The notes beneath the pieces are model-generated. The model was not told where the DNA came from and did not search any database. It saw only the letters and a program-made list of their open reading frames with translations. A stretch of DNA of 11,249 nt from QHCF01 sp003244275 (lineage in GTDB: Bacteria; Actinomycetota; Acidimicrobiia; Acidimicrobiales; QHCF01). Both the position numbers and the translations under genes were made by a program. Numbering within the stretch: position 1 is the first letter of the stretch; each line of letters opens with the position of its first letter. Below are positions 5,029 to 11,249 of the stretch, in pieces. Where the stretch lies: the NCBI GenBank assembly GCA_036806345.1, contig DAIROT010000062.1, forward strand, positions 1-11,249, read 5' to 3'.

Positions 5029-6444
5029 GACATCCGGGACAGGCTCTACATCGACGGTAGGTGGGTTTCCTCGACCGGCACCGGAACCATCGACGTGGTC
5101 AACCCCACCACCGAAGAGGTCATGGGAAGTGTGCCCGAGGGCACCCCCGAGGATGTGGACAAGGCGGTCCGGGCAGCGAGGGCATCTTTCGCGAGTTGGT
5201 CTCAGACCACTCCTGAGGAGCGCTCGAACTACCTGTACCGCATCCAGGACGGGCTGCAGGCCCGTATGGCCGAGATCGGCAACACCATCGCCGCCGAGCT
5301 GGGCATGCCCATCAACCTGGCCATGATGATCCAGGCCGGGCTACCCACCGTCAGCTTCGGCACTATGGCCCAGCTGGCCCGGGAGCTTCCCTGGGAGGAG
5401 CAGATCGGCAACTCCCTGGTGGTGCGGGAACCGGTGGGCGTGGTGGGGGCCATCACCCCCTGGAACTATCCCCTCCACCAGATCGCCGCCAAGGTGGCAC
5501 CGGCCCTGGCCGCCGGCTGCACGGTGGTGCTCAAGCCCAGCGAGATAGTTCCGCTCAACTCGTTCTACCTGGCCGAGGTGGCCGAGGAGGTGGGTCTGCC
5601 GCCGGGCGTGCTCAACCTGGTGACCGGGGTCGGCTCGGTGGTGGGGGAGGCCATCGCCGCTCATCCCGAGGTGGACATGGTGTCGTTCACCGGCTCCACC
5701 CGAGCTGGCCGGCGGGTCTCCGAGCTGGCCGCCCGCACCGTGAAGCGGGTGACCCTGGAGCTGGGGGGCAAGTCCCCCAACGTGATCCTCGACGACGCCA
5801 ACCTGGAGAAGGCTGTCTCTACTGGCGTGGGCGCCTGCTATCTCAACTCGGGCCAGACCTGCTCGGCCCTCACCCGCATGATCGTGCCCCGCTCCCGGCT
5901 GGCCGAGGTGGAGGATATCGCCACCCGCAGTGCCGAGGAGTACACCACCGGTGACCCCTTCGTGGACGGCACTCGCCTCGGACCGCTGGTCTCGGACACC
6001 CAGCGCCAGCGGGTGCGGGGTTATATCGAGTCGGGGCTGGCCGACGGTGCGAAGCTGCTGACCGGTGGGGCGGAGGCGCCCGAGGGACAGGAGAGGGGAT
6101 ATTTCGTGCGTCCCACCGTGTTCTCCGAGGTCCGCCCGGACATGGCCATCGCCCAGGAGGAGATCTTCGGCCCGGTGCTGTCAATCATGCCCTACGACGA
6201 CGAGGACGAGGCGATCAAGATCGCCAACGACACCATGTACGGTCTGGCCGGGGCGGTGTGGTCGGGCGACGCGGAGCGGGCCAAGGCGGTGGCCCGGCGC
6301 CTGCGCACCGGCCAGGTCGACGTCAATGGCGGCGGCTTCAACCCGCTGGCCCCCTTCGGCGGCTACAAGCAGTCAGGTCATGGCCGGGAGCTGGGCCGCT
6401 ACGGCCTGGAGGAGTATCTGGAGGTCAAGTCCCTCCAGCTGTAG
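5026..6444 (+). CDS. NAD(P)-dependent aldehyde dehydrogenase (ALDH superfamily)
   Basis: A 472-residue cytoplasmic ALDH, the usual length, oxidising an aldehyde to a carboxylic acid. The catalytic set is complete: N147 in TPWNYP, K170 in VVLKPSE (cofactor binding), E245 in LELGGKSPN, C279 in SGQTCSA, and E379 in QEEIFGPV. FTGSTRAGRR (221-230) is the cofactor-binding turn. The C-terminal PFGGYKQSGHGRELG is the standard family ending. The substrate is not determinable; the sequence is of the broad betaine/general aldehyde type rather than a clear specialist. I use the ATG at 5026. The frame is open back to 4609, but those extra 139 residues overlap the DoxX-like gene and read as low-complexity shadow. 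The next gene, on the opposite strand, converges. Confidence 0.95.
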   Translation: MDIRDRLYIDGRWVSSTGTGTIDVVNPTTEEVMGSVPEGTPEDVDKAVRAARASFASWSQTTPEERSNYLYRIQDGLQARMAEIGNTIAAELGMPINLAMMIQAGLPTVSFGTMAQLARELPWEEQIGNSLVVREPVGVVGAITPWNYPLHQIAAKVAPALAAGCTVVLKPSEIVPLNSFYLAEVAEEVGLPPGVLNLVTGVGSVVGEAIAAHPEVDMVSFTGSTRAGRRVSELAARTVKRVTLELGGKSPNVILDDANLEKAVSTGVGACYLNSGQTCSALTRMIVPRSRLAEVEDIATRSAEEYTTGDPFVDGTRLGPLVSDTQRQRVRGYIESGLADGAKLLTGGAEAPEGQERGYFVRPTVFSEVRPDMAIAQEEIFGPVLSIMPYDDEDEAIKIANDTMYGLAGAVWSGDAERAKAVARRLRTGQVDVNGGGFNPLAPFGGYKQSGHGRELGRYGLEEYLEVKSLQL

Positions 6445-6460
6445 TCGTCTCGGCTCAAAA

Positions 6461-6500
6461 TGGGTGGGGTACGGCGTTCGATCCGCACCCACTTACGCCG
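6461..6500. other. Convergent intergenic stretch with two overlapping inverted repeats
   Basis: TGGGTG (6461-6466) pairs with CACCCA (6486-6491), and CGGCGT (6472-6477) pairs with ACGCCG (6495-6500). The stems overlap, so only one can form at a time. They lie between the ends of the convergent aldehyde dehydrogenase and RodZ-C-type genes, where a terminator is expected, but there is no T-tract and the loops are long. Confidence 0.3.
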
Positions 6501-6523
6501 GGCCGCGCCCCACGACGCGCTTC

Positions 6524-7396
6524 TCAGGCCGCCTGGAAGGTGAGGTTGTAGGGAAGGGCGACGGTCTGGGGCACGATCACCGGCTTGCCGTCGACGTGTA
6601 AAGCTACGTTGGCGGAATTGCCCACCCGAACCTGGGACGAGCCGGCCAGGTTGAGTTGCCCCGAGGCGCCTCCGGGCAGGGTCTTTTGAAACATGATCGT
6701 CCCGGTTGCGTCGGTGACCCGGACCCAGCACGGACCGGTGGTGGTGAAGGACAGCATGTAACCGGTGGTCGGAGCGTTGTAGGTGGCTCCGTTGGCGTCG
6801 TTGGACACCGCTGTCACCTGGTTGGAGGGGATGGTGGTGGTTGGCCTCTTGATGTTGGGCCGGGAGGTGGGTCTGGTGTTGGTGTGTCCGGAGGGCGAGT
6901 TTGGCGAGGTGCCAGCCCCTGCGCCGCTGTGCGCCGAACGAGCCGCCTGTTGGTTGGTATGACTGGGCCCTCCGACCGCCAGGCTAACCACGGTCACCGT
7001 GAGGCCGATGAGTACCAGCAGGCCGATCACCCCGCCCGCCACTCGACCCACCCGACCGATGCTCCTGGCCTTTCGAGTCCCGCTGCTGCCAGGCTCCATC
7101 GAGGCCGGACGCAACCAGTTGGCCGGGTTATTCTTGCCGGCCGCCGACCTGAGACCGGCCAGGGCGGGGGCGTTGGCCTCTGCCCCCCGGGCGGGAGGCG
7201 CAAGGGGCTCGCCCGGCTGGCCCATCCATCCCCGCCCGCTGGCCGAGCTGCTCGGTCGGCCAGACATCCGGGCCAGGGTGTCCATGGCGTGCTCATAGTC
7301 GTTGACCGAGCCGCGCTTGGGTGACGATCCCAAGGCCAACCGGCCCATGATGGCCACCAGGATGACCGCTCCCAGGACCACCAGGACGAGGGTCAC
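6524..7396 (-). CDS. Membrane protein with RodZ-type C-terminal (DUF4115) domain, no HTH
   Basis: A 290-residue protein. Residues 3-22 are a membrane helix (LVLVVLGAVILVAIMGRLAL). Residues 24-118 are polar and low in predicted structure. Residues 119-142 are a second membrane helix (VAGGVIGLLVLIGLTVTVVS). Residues 145-205 are a Ser/Thr/Pro/Asn-rich linker. Residues 214-288 match the beta-rich DUF4115 domain found at the periplasmic end of RodZ: GPCWVRVTDATGTIMFQKTL, then GGASGQLNLAGSSQVRVGNS and VHVDGKPV-like strands. RodZ links MreB to the elongation machinery through an N-terminal HTH, which this protein lacks; a second membrane helix stands in its place. The likely role is in envelope biology, but that is inference. 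The start is GTG; a GGAGG lies 11 bases upstream, which is a long spacing. Confidence 0.75.
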   Translation of the reverse strand: MTLVLVVLGAVILVAIMGRLALGSSPKRGSVNDYEHAMDTLARMSGRPSSSASGRGWMGQPGEPLAPPARGAEANAPALAGLRSAAGKNNPANWLRPASMEPGSSGTRKARSIGRVGRVAGGVIGLLVLIGLTVTVVSLAVGGPSHTNQQAARSAHSGAGAGTSPNSPSGHTNTRPTSRPNIKRPTTTIPSNQVTAVSNDANGATYNAPTTGYMLSFTTTGPCWVRVTDATGTIMFQKTLPGGASGQLNLAGSSQVRVGNSANVALHVDGKPVIVPQTVALPYNLTFQAA

Positions 7397-7446
7397 GGCC
7401 TTACTGTCCTCCGGCGAAACCGTCCTTCGGTGGGCCCGGTTGACTC

Positions 7447-7462
7447 TGTGACCTGGTTCACT
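7447..7462. promoter_or_regulatory. CRP/GlxR-like binding site in divergent intergenic region
   Basis: TGTGACCTGGTTCACT matches TGTGA-N6-TCACA, the CRP-family consensus also used by actinobacterial GlxR/Crp, at 9 of its 10 fixed bases. A further half-site (TGTGA, 7464-7468) follows immediately. It lies 51 bases upstream of the RodZ-C-type gene start and 157 bases upstream of the MFS start, so either could be the target. Confidence 0.5.
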
Positions 7463-7557
7463 GTGTGACCAGGAGCGACGCCAGTACCCATGTCTTCATC
7501 GTAGGCAGACCAAGGCCACTTGGAGGCGCGGTGCAGGCCTGATGTCCTCTTGTTAGA

Positions 7558-7576
7558 GCAGATGTGTACCATCTGC
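7558..7576. promoter_or_regulatory. Perfect 7-bp-arm palindrome upstream of the MFS gene
   Basis: GCAGATG (7558-7564) and CATCTGC (7570-7576) flank a 5-base centre, TGTAC. The site ends 42 bases before the MFS ATG. It has the size of a dimer operator. It could instead be a hairpin in the 5' leader if transcription starts upstream. No neighbouring regulator gene is present to pair it with. Confidence 0.5.
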
Positions 7577-7618
7577 GCGTTATCGTCCCTTCCCCGATGC
7601 CCGAATAGGACCTCCGTC

Positions 7619-9046
7619 ATGTCTTCAGACCTCGATGACCGCCGGCCCATTGGCCTGACCCTGGGCCAACGCCTGGACCGCGTGCGCTGGAGCCCCCGCC
7701 ATGTGACGATCCTGGTGGGTCTGGGAGCGGGATGGCTGTTCGACTCGCTCGAGGTCAACCTGGTGGGCAATTTCATCAATCCTCTCGACAAGCACTTCCA
7801 CGCCTCGGCTACTGCCGGGCAGTTCGTGATCTTCTCCTGGCTGGTCGGGATCCTGATTGGCGCCTTGGTCGGCGGAAGACTGGCTGATCGCTTCGGACGG
7901 CGGCGGATGTTCGTCGCCACCCTGGTCTGGTACGCCGGGTTCACCGTGCTGACCGGTTTCAGCCCGACCCTTTCGGTGGTGGTCGCCCTTCGCTTCATCA
8001 CCGGCCTGGGGGTGGGTGCCGAGTACCCGATAATCAACGCCGCCATATCCGAGCTGATGCCAGCGCGAGTTCGCGGCAAGGCCAGCGCGGCGGTGATGAA
8101 CTTCTGGTCGATCGGGGCCATCCTGGCCGGGCTCCTGGCCTTTCTGCTTCTCAATGCCGTGGCCCTGTCCGACGGTGTCTCGTGGCGTTACGGCTTCGCC
8201 CTGGGCGGCATCCTGGCCGTAGTCGTCGTATTCTTTCGGCGGCGCCTGCCCGAGTCGCCCCGCTGGCTGGCCAGCCAGGGCCGCCAGGACGAGGCGGAGG
8301 CCATCGTGGCCCAGCTGGAGGTGGCCGCCGGCATCGGCAACGGGGAGGAGGCTGGGTTCGCGGCCGAGCAGGCGACCCTCACCTTTGGCCAGGCCCTCAG
8401 CGAGCTGGTACACCGCTACCCGGGCCGGTTGGCTTTGGGAGCGGCCCTGGATCTGTCGGAGGCCTTCGGCTACTACGGCATCTTCGCCTTCCTGCCGTTG
8501 GTGGTCTTCCCGGCCATTGGTATTGCCAACAGTCAGATCCCCTTCTTCTACATCTTCGGCAATGTCGGCGCCTTGGTCGGAGGTGTGGGCATGACCCTTT
8601 TGTTCGACAAGCTCGGTCGAGCGCGAACGGTCATCACCTTCTACGTACTGGCCGCCCTCGGAGTCGGCTTGTTGGCGGTAGCCACCAACACCGCCAACTC
8701 CACCTTGGTGCTGGTCGCCTTCATGGTCTCCAGCGGCTTCGCCACCGCCGCCTGGACGTCGGCCTACCCGACATTCACCGAGCTCTTTCCGACCCATCTG
8801 CGGGGGGCCGGTGTGGGTGCATCGGTGGCCGTGGGCCGGATTGGAGCAGCTTTTGGCGTCACCCTGGTCACCACCGTGGCCATGCATACCAACATCACCG
8901 CCGGCTACCTGATCGTGGTCGCCTTCTGGATGGTGGGCGTCGCGGCGATGGTGATGTACGCCCTGCGCGGCGGAGTGGAGGCCGCCCGGCGGCCCCTCGA
9001 GTCCCTGGTCACGCCCAAGGGTCGCCCCGACCCCGCCCTGGCCTGA
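7619..9046 (+). CDS. MFS transporter, sugar/organic-acid porter type
   Basis: A 475-residue inner-membrane secondary transporter with about 12 hydrophobic segments. TM1 carries WLFDSLEVNLVG, like the D-x-x-(D/E) motif of aromatic-acid and sugar-type porters. The loop 2-3 motif A is GGRLADRFGRRRMF (85-98). RFITGLGVGAEYP lies in TM4, PARVRGKASA follows, and PESPRWL marks the central loop of the sugar porter/organic cation families. A second motif A-like FDKLGRART lies in the C-terminal half. The ATG at 7619 is chosen because the upstream 33 codons are not hydrophobic or family-like, and an AGGA lies 13-16 bases before it (weak). The substrate is unknown; NiaP-like or AAHS-like carriers are the nearest pattern. 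A CRP-like site and a palindrome lie upstream, which would fit control of a carbon or nutrient importer. Confidence 0.9.
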   Translation: MSSDLDDRRPIGLTLGQRLDRVRWSPRHVTILVGLGAGWLFDSLEVNLVGNFINPLDKHFHASATAGQFVIFSWLVGILIGALVGGRLADRFGRRRMFVATLVWYAGFTVLTGFSPTLSVVVALRFITGLGVGAEYPIINAAISELMPARVRGKASAAVMNFWSIGAILAGLLAFLLLNAVALSDGVSWRYGFALGGILAVVVVFFRRRLPESPRWLASQGRQDEAEAIVAQLEVAAGIGNGEEAGFAAEQATLTFGQALSELVHRYPGRLALGAALDLSEAFGYYGIFAFLPLVVFPAIGIANSQIPFFYIFGNVGALVGGVGMTLLFDKLGRARTVITFYVLAALGVGLLAVATNTANSTLVLVAFMVSSGFATAAWTSAYPTFTELFPTHLRGAGVGASVAVGRIGAAFGVTLVTTVAMHTNITAGYLIVVAFWMVGVAAMVMYALRGGVEAARRPLESLVTPKGRPDPALA

Positions 9047-9176
9047 CCTCCGCCCGGGCCGGGAGCGGGAGCGCCCGTCATCGGGGCCTATCTCGTGGCC
9101 CAGCTTCACCGCCATGGCCCCTGCCGACCAGGACCACGACGTCGCTGGACGGGGCTGGTTCCCACAGGGATGATCC

Positions 9177-9329
9177 CACCCTCTCCGCGATGACCGATAC
9201 TGCCGGATCGACCAACGCGCCGGCGAGGGGGGTGACGAACATCGTCACGCCAGTCCACGGCAGCAGCATCAGCCCGGTGGCGAGCGCCGAGTGGTGCAGC
9301 CCGCTTTGTAGGTGCTCGCCAAGTCCGAC
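9177..9329 (-). pseudogene. Remnant of a DHA2/EmrB-type MFS drug exporter
   Basis: About 50 codons on the minus strand read GLGEHLQSGLHHSALATGLM, then LLPWTGVTMFVTPLAGALVD. This closely follows the transmembrane 8-9 region of DHA2 pumps (FLQ...GYSALATGLRLLPWT, MFVAPLAGALADRIG). The similarity breaks off on both sides: no membrane segments precede or follow, although the frame stays open from 9461 to 9078. Full DHA2 proteins have about 450-550 residues, so this is a relic. It fills most of the otherwise gene-free stretch 9047-9372 between the MFS and mazF genes; I see nothing else in that stretch. Confidence 0.65.
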
Positions 9330-9372
9330 TGGGCCGCTCACCGACGCTGAGGGATCGGCGAGCGGCACACGG

Positions 9373-9720
9373 CTATAGGTCGAGATGGAGTCGCAGCGCA
9401 TCGTCGATGTCGACCATGACCGACGCCGAGAATTGACCGAGAGCCGGTCCGAGTCGCTCAACCGCCACGGACCGGACCTGCTCGGCTAGGGCCTTGGAGT
9501 CGACTCGAAGGCAGCCTTGGTCCGCCGGCACGAGAACCTGGAACGGGAAGGTCCTCGCGGTGTTGCTCGTCAGGGGCACCACGGTGACAATTCCCCGTCC
9601 GAGGCGCTCGGCGACCGCGTTGGCGCGGTCATTGCTGACCACCACGGCTGGGCGTCGCTTGTTGGCCTCGTTGCCCCGTACAGGATCGAGGTCGACGAGG
9701 CAAACCTCCCCACGGCGCAT
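9373..9720 (-). CDS. mazF: MazF/PemK-family toxin, mRNA interferase
   Basis: A 115-residue endoribonuclease toxin of standard length. MRRGEVCLVDLDPVRGNEAN opens with the RGEV...DL.P..G.E pattern. KRRPAVVVSND holds the catalytic-type Arg (R23), and VVPLTSN the catalytic-type Thr (T51). The DSKALAEQVRSVAVERLG stretch is the usual family ending. An upstream GTG or ATG in frame (to 9753) would overlap the antitoxin; the ATG at 9720 is better because the antitoxin stop and this start share one base (TGATG), a classical coupling. Known MazF proteins cut single-stranded RNA at short specific sequences; the target here is not predictable. Confidence 0.92.
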   Translation of the reverse strand: MRRGEVCLVDLDPVRGNEANKRRPAVVVSNDRANAVAERLGRGIVTVVPLTSNTARTFPFQVLVPADQGCLRVDSKALAEQVRSVAVERLGPALGQFSASVMVDIDDALRLHLDL

Positions 9721-9938
9721 CAGGGCAGGCCGTCGCCGACTGCCGCCTCCCACATTTCACGCTCATCTGAGCGGTCCCACTCTTCCCAGGCGGCTGCGTA
9801 GTCCTCTTCGAGCCCGGACCGGCGAAGCAGTCGGACGGCCTGATGGATTGCGGCCGAGCGCGATCGGAGCCCTACCTTGCGAGCGTGCTCATCAAGCACT
9901 ACGACGTCCTCGTCTGGAAGGCTGACACTGAGCTTCAT
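9720..9938 (-). CDS. mazE: MazE-type antitoxin, ribbon-helix-helix
   Basis: A 72-residue antitoxin. MKLSVSLPDEDVVVLDEHAR, then SRSAAIHQAVRLLR, is the ribbon-helix-helix DNA-binding fold common to actinobacterial MazE proteins, distinct from the AbrB-type MazE of E. coli. The acidic, Trp-rich tail (EEDYAAAWEEWDRSDEREMW) is the usual toxin-binding segment. The ATG at 9938 lacks a ribosome site but has TAGCAT ending 7 bases upstream, which suggests a leaderless mRNA. It overlaps mazF by one base. Confidence 0.88.
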   Translation of the reverse strand: MKLSVSLPDEDVVVLDEHARKVGLRSRSAAIHQAVRLLRRSGLEEDYAAAWEEWDRSDEREMWEAAVGDGLP

Positions 9939-9944
9939 AGCCGA

Positions 9945-9975
9945 ATGCTACCTGAGTAGTACCGGAGATGCTACC
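9945..9975 (-). promoter_or_regulatory. mazEF promoter with two 8-bp direct repeats
   Basis: GGTAGCAT occurs twice on the minus strand, at 9975-9968 and 9952-9945, 23 bp apart. The nearer copy contains a TAGCAT -10-like hexamer 7 bases from the A of the mazE start; the farther copy lies where a -35 would be. Direct repeats fit cooperative binding by RHH antitoxin dimers, so this is a candidate autoregulatory site. Confidence 0.5.
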
Positions 9976-10010
9976 GTCAGCCGCTCGAAGGGAAGGCGCC
10001 CCACCAGGGC

Positions 10011-10036
10011 CCGGTTTCGCTCGGTCGCCGAAACGG
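10011..10036 (-). terminator. Hairpin after cobL
   Basis: GTTTCG and CGAAAC (10034-10029 and 10019-10014 on the minus strand) form a 6-bp stem with a 9-base loop, extended by GG/CC across a bulge. It begins about 12 bases after the cobL stop. No T-tract follows, so it is a weak terminator candidate. Confidence 0.35.
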
Positions 10037-10045
10037 TAAGGTCGG

Positions 10046-11249
10046 TCACTGTTGGGGGCCCCAGACCACAAAGATGGGATTCTCGGCGGCCAGCCGCACC
10101 CCCCCATCAGGCAGTCTCCGCCCCCGTGCCACACCTATCTGAACCAGCTGCCCGAGCCGCTCGACGGCCGCCGCCGCCCGGTCCAGGGCGGCATAGGTGG
10201 CCACCACCTGCCCACCAGGGCGCAGTCGAGCCAACACCGCATCCAGCACGGGCAGGCCACCGCCGCCCACGAAGGCCCGGTCCGGGTCGGGGAGGCCAGC
10301 CAGGGCGTCGGGGGCGCTCCCCTGCACCACCTCGACGCTGGCCCGGTGGGCCAGCGCGTTGGCCGCCACCCGAGCGGCGTCGTCTTGTCTCTCCTCTACC
10401 GCGATCACCCGTAGGCCGGGGCGCAGCCGGGCACACTCCACGGCCACACTCCCACTGCTCGCGCCCACGTCCCACAGGACCCCCTGGGCCGGCAGAGCCA
10501 GCTTGCCCAGGGCGACGGCCCGTACCTCGGCCCGGGTGAGCATCCCACCCCGGTGGGCGAAGCCCTCGTCGGCCAGTCCCCAGGCCAGCACCGCCTCCGA
10601 AGACACCTCGGCGCCGGCTGCCAGCAGCACCACCACCGAAAGCGGGTCCCAGGAGCGCCCGGCTAATCCCACCAGGTCGGTTTCCCGTACCACCTCGTCT
10701 GGCTCACCCAGATGGCTGCAGACGGCCACTCGGCGGGGATCGACCCCAAGATCCATGAGGGCCCGGCCCAGTTGCTGGGGGGCGGCCTGGGGGGAGGTGA
10801 GCACGGCCACCTTGGGATGGGCCAGGATGGCCCGGGCCGCGCTGGCCAGCGGCCGGCCGTGGGTTGAGACCACCACTGCGTCGTCCCACGCCAGACCCAG
10901 GCGGGCAAAGGCCAACGAGACTGACGAGGGCGCCGGGTGGACGTCCAGCGCCCCGACTCCGAACCGCTCTACCAGCGGCCTCACGATCCCGAAGAAGCCA
11001 GGGTCTCCCGACGCCAGCACACACACCGGCCCAGTCTCCGCCCCTATGGCGTCCAGCGCCTCAGCCACGTCGAGTGCGCCAGCGGCCCCAGCGCCAGCGG
11101 CCCCAGGGCCAGCGCCAGCGGCCGCGGCCCCAGGAACATCGAGAGCTGCCCCCGCGTCGAGCCAGTCAGCGCCGAGAACGATCACCCGCTGCCTCGGCCG
11201 GTGTTCGGGCGGCTCGGCGGCGGCGGCCGGCTCGACCACGGGTGCGGCG
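10046..11249 (-). CDS. cobL: Precorrin-6Y C5,15-methyltransferase, CbiE-CbiT fusion (5' end beyond window)
   Basis: CobL adds two methyl groups at C5 and C15 and decarboxylates precorrin-6Y in adenosylcobalamin synthesis; it is a cytoplasmic fusion of CbiE and CbiT. The CbiE half shows VCVLASGDPGFFGIVRPL (around 11025-10970), HPAPSSVSLAFARLGLAWDD and VSTHGRP. The CbiT half shows the SAM site GVLWDVGASSGSVAVECARL (around 10480-10430), EERQDDAARVAANALAH and FVGGGG. The C-terminus is NPIFVVWGPQQ, as in the family. The frame has no stop up to the right edge. A GTG at 11239 is possible, but the family's N-terminal GxGxxG strand is missing, so I treat the gene as cut. Residues upstream of the SGDPG motif include a long Ala/Gly/Pro run absent from typical CobL, encoded by short GC-rich repeats. 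Divergence from mazE is not the case: both lie on the minus strand, 107 bases apart. Confidence 0.92.
   Translation of the reverse strand, partial: AAPVVEPAAAAEPPEHRPRQRVIVLGADWLDAGAALDVPGAAAAGAGPGAAGAGAAGALDVAEALDAIGAETGPVCVLASGDPGFFGIVRPLVERFGVGALDVHPAPSSVSLAFARLGLAWDDAVVVSTHGRPLASAARAILAHPKVAVLTSPQAAPQQLGRALMDLGVDPRRVAVCSHLGEPDEVVRETDLVGLAGRSWDPLSVVVLLAAGAEVSSEAVLAWGLADEGFAHRGGMLTRAEVRAVALGKLALPAQGVLWDVGASSGSVAVECARLRPGLRVIAVEERQDDAARVAANALAHRASVEVVQGSAPDALAGLPDPDRAFVGGGGLPVLDAVLARLRPGGQVVATYAALDRAAAAVERLGQLVQIGVARGRRLPDGGVRLAAENPIFVVWGPQQ
11076..11105. repeat. 15-bp tandem repeat inside cobL, coding Ala/Gly/Pro
   Basis: GCGCCAGCGGCCCCA occurs twice head to tail (11076-11090, 11091-11105), with a degenerate third copy to about 11132. 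It keeps frame and encodes part of the low-complexity segment before the SGDPG motif of CobL. Confidence 0.75.

Noticed and set aside
7393..8154. 253-codon minus-strand frame overlapping the RodZ-C-type start and the MFS gene
   Set aside because: No recognisable domain; most of it is antisense to a well-supported transporter.
7625..9115. 496-codon open frame antisense to the MFS transporter
   Set aside because: Gly/His/Asp/Gln-rich composition without domains, typical of a high-GC shadow of a membrane protein gene.
8182..9378. 398-codon plus-strand frame within and beyond the MFS gene
   Set aside because: Arg/Gly/Pro-rich shadow; the MFS frame is clearly the real one.

Overview
The window is GC-rich with strong G/C third-position bias. 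Its genes (PEP carboxylase, a TetR/methyltransferase pair, VapBC and MazEF modules, a RodZ C-terminal-type membrane protein, a fused CobL) and its many apparently leaderless starts suggest an actinobacterium, possibly of the Acidimicrobiia. That placement is inferred from gene style only. No insertion sequence, phage gene or CRISPR array is visible.

Layout. 1-1715 (minus) is a tight run: class I methyltransferase, GNAT acetyltransferase, then the 5' part of ppc, which leaves through the left edge. It diverges from a TetR-family repressor (1747-2271) across a very short control region with two near-identical 16-bp palindromes. 2300-2970 (plus) is a vapBC module with a ribbon-helix-helix antitoxin. 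4180-3049 (minus) is a second vapBC module with a Phd-type antitoxin, followed by a GNAT gene. A tRNA-Val(CAC) with a terminator-like hairpin lies at 4471-4568 (minus). 4685-6444 (plus) holds a DoxX-like membrane protein and an aldehyde dehydrogenase. 7396-6524 (minus) is a membrane protein with a RodZ-type DUF4115 C-terminus but no HTH. It diverges from an MFS transporter (7619-9046) across a region with a CRP-like site and a second palindrome. 9329-9177 (minus) is a decayed piece of a DHA2-type MFS pump, directly downstream of a mazEF module (9938-9373, minus). The right edge (minus) is cobL, lacking its N-terminal end.

How the parts work together. The methyltransferase-GNAT-ppc run appears to be under the divergent TetR protein, with each operator positioned to affect both promoters. 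Three toxin-antitoxin modules of different antitoxin type are scattered among metabolic genes; together with the transporter remnant they make 2.3-4.2 kb and 9.2-9.9 kb look like accessory insertions in a housekeeping background. At least four starts (methyltransferase, tetR, the Phd-type vapB, mazE) have a TANNNT -10-like hexamer ending 7-8 bases before the start codon, the spacing expected for leaderless mRNAs.
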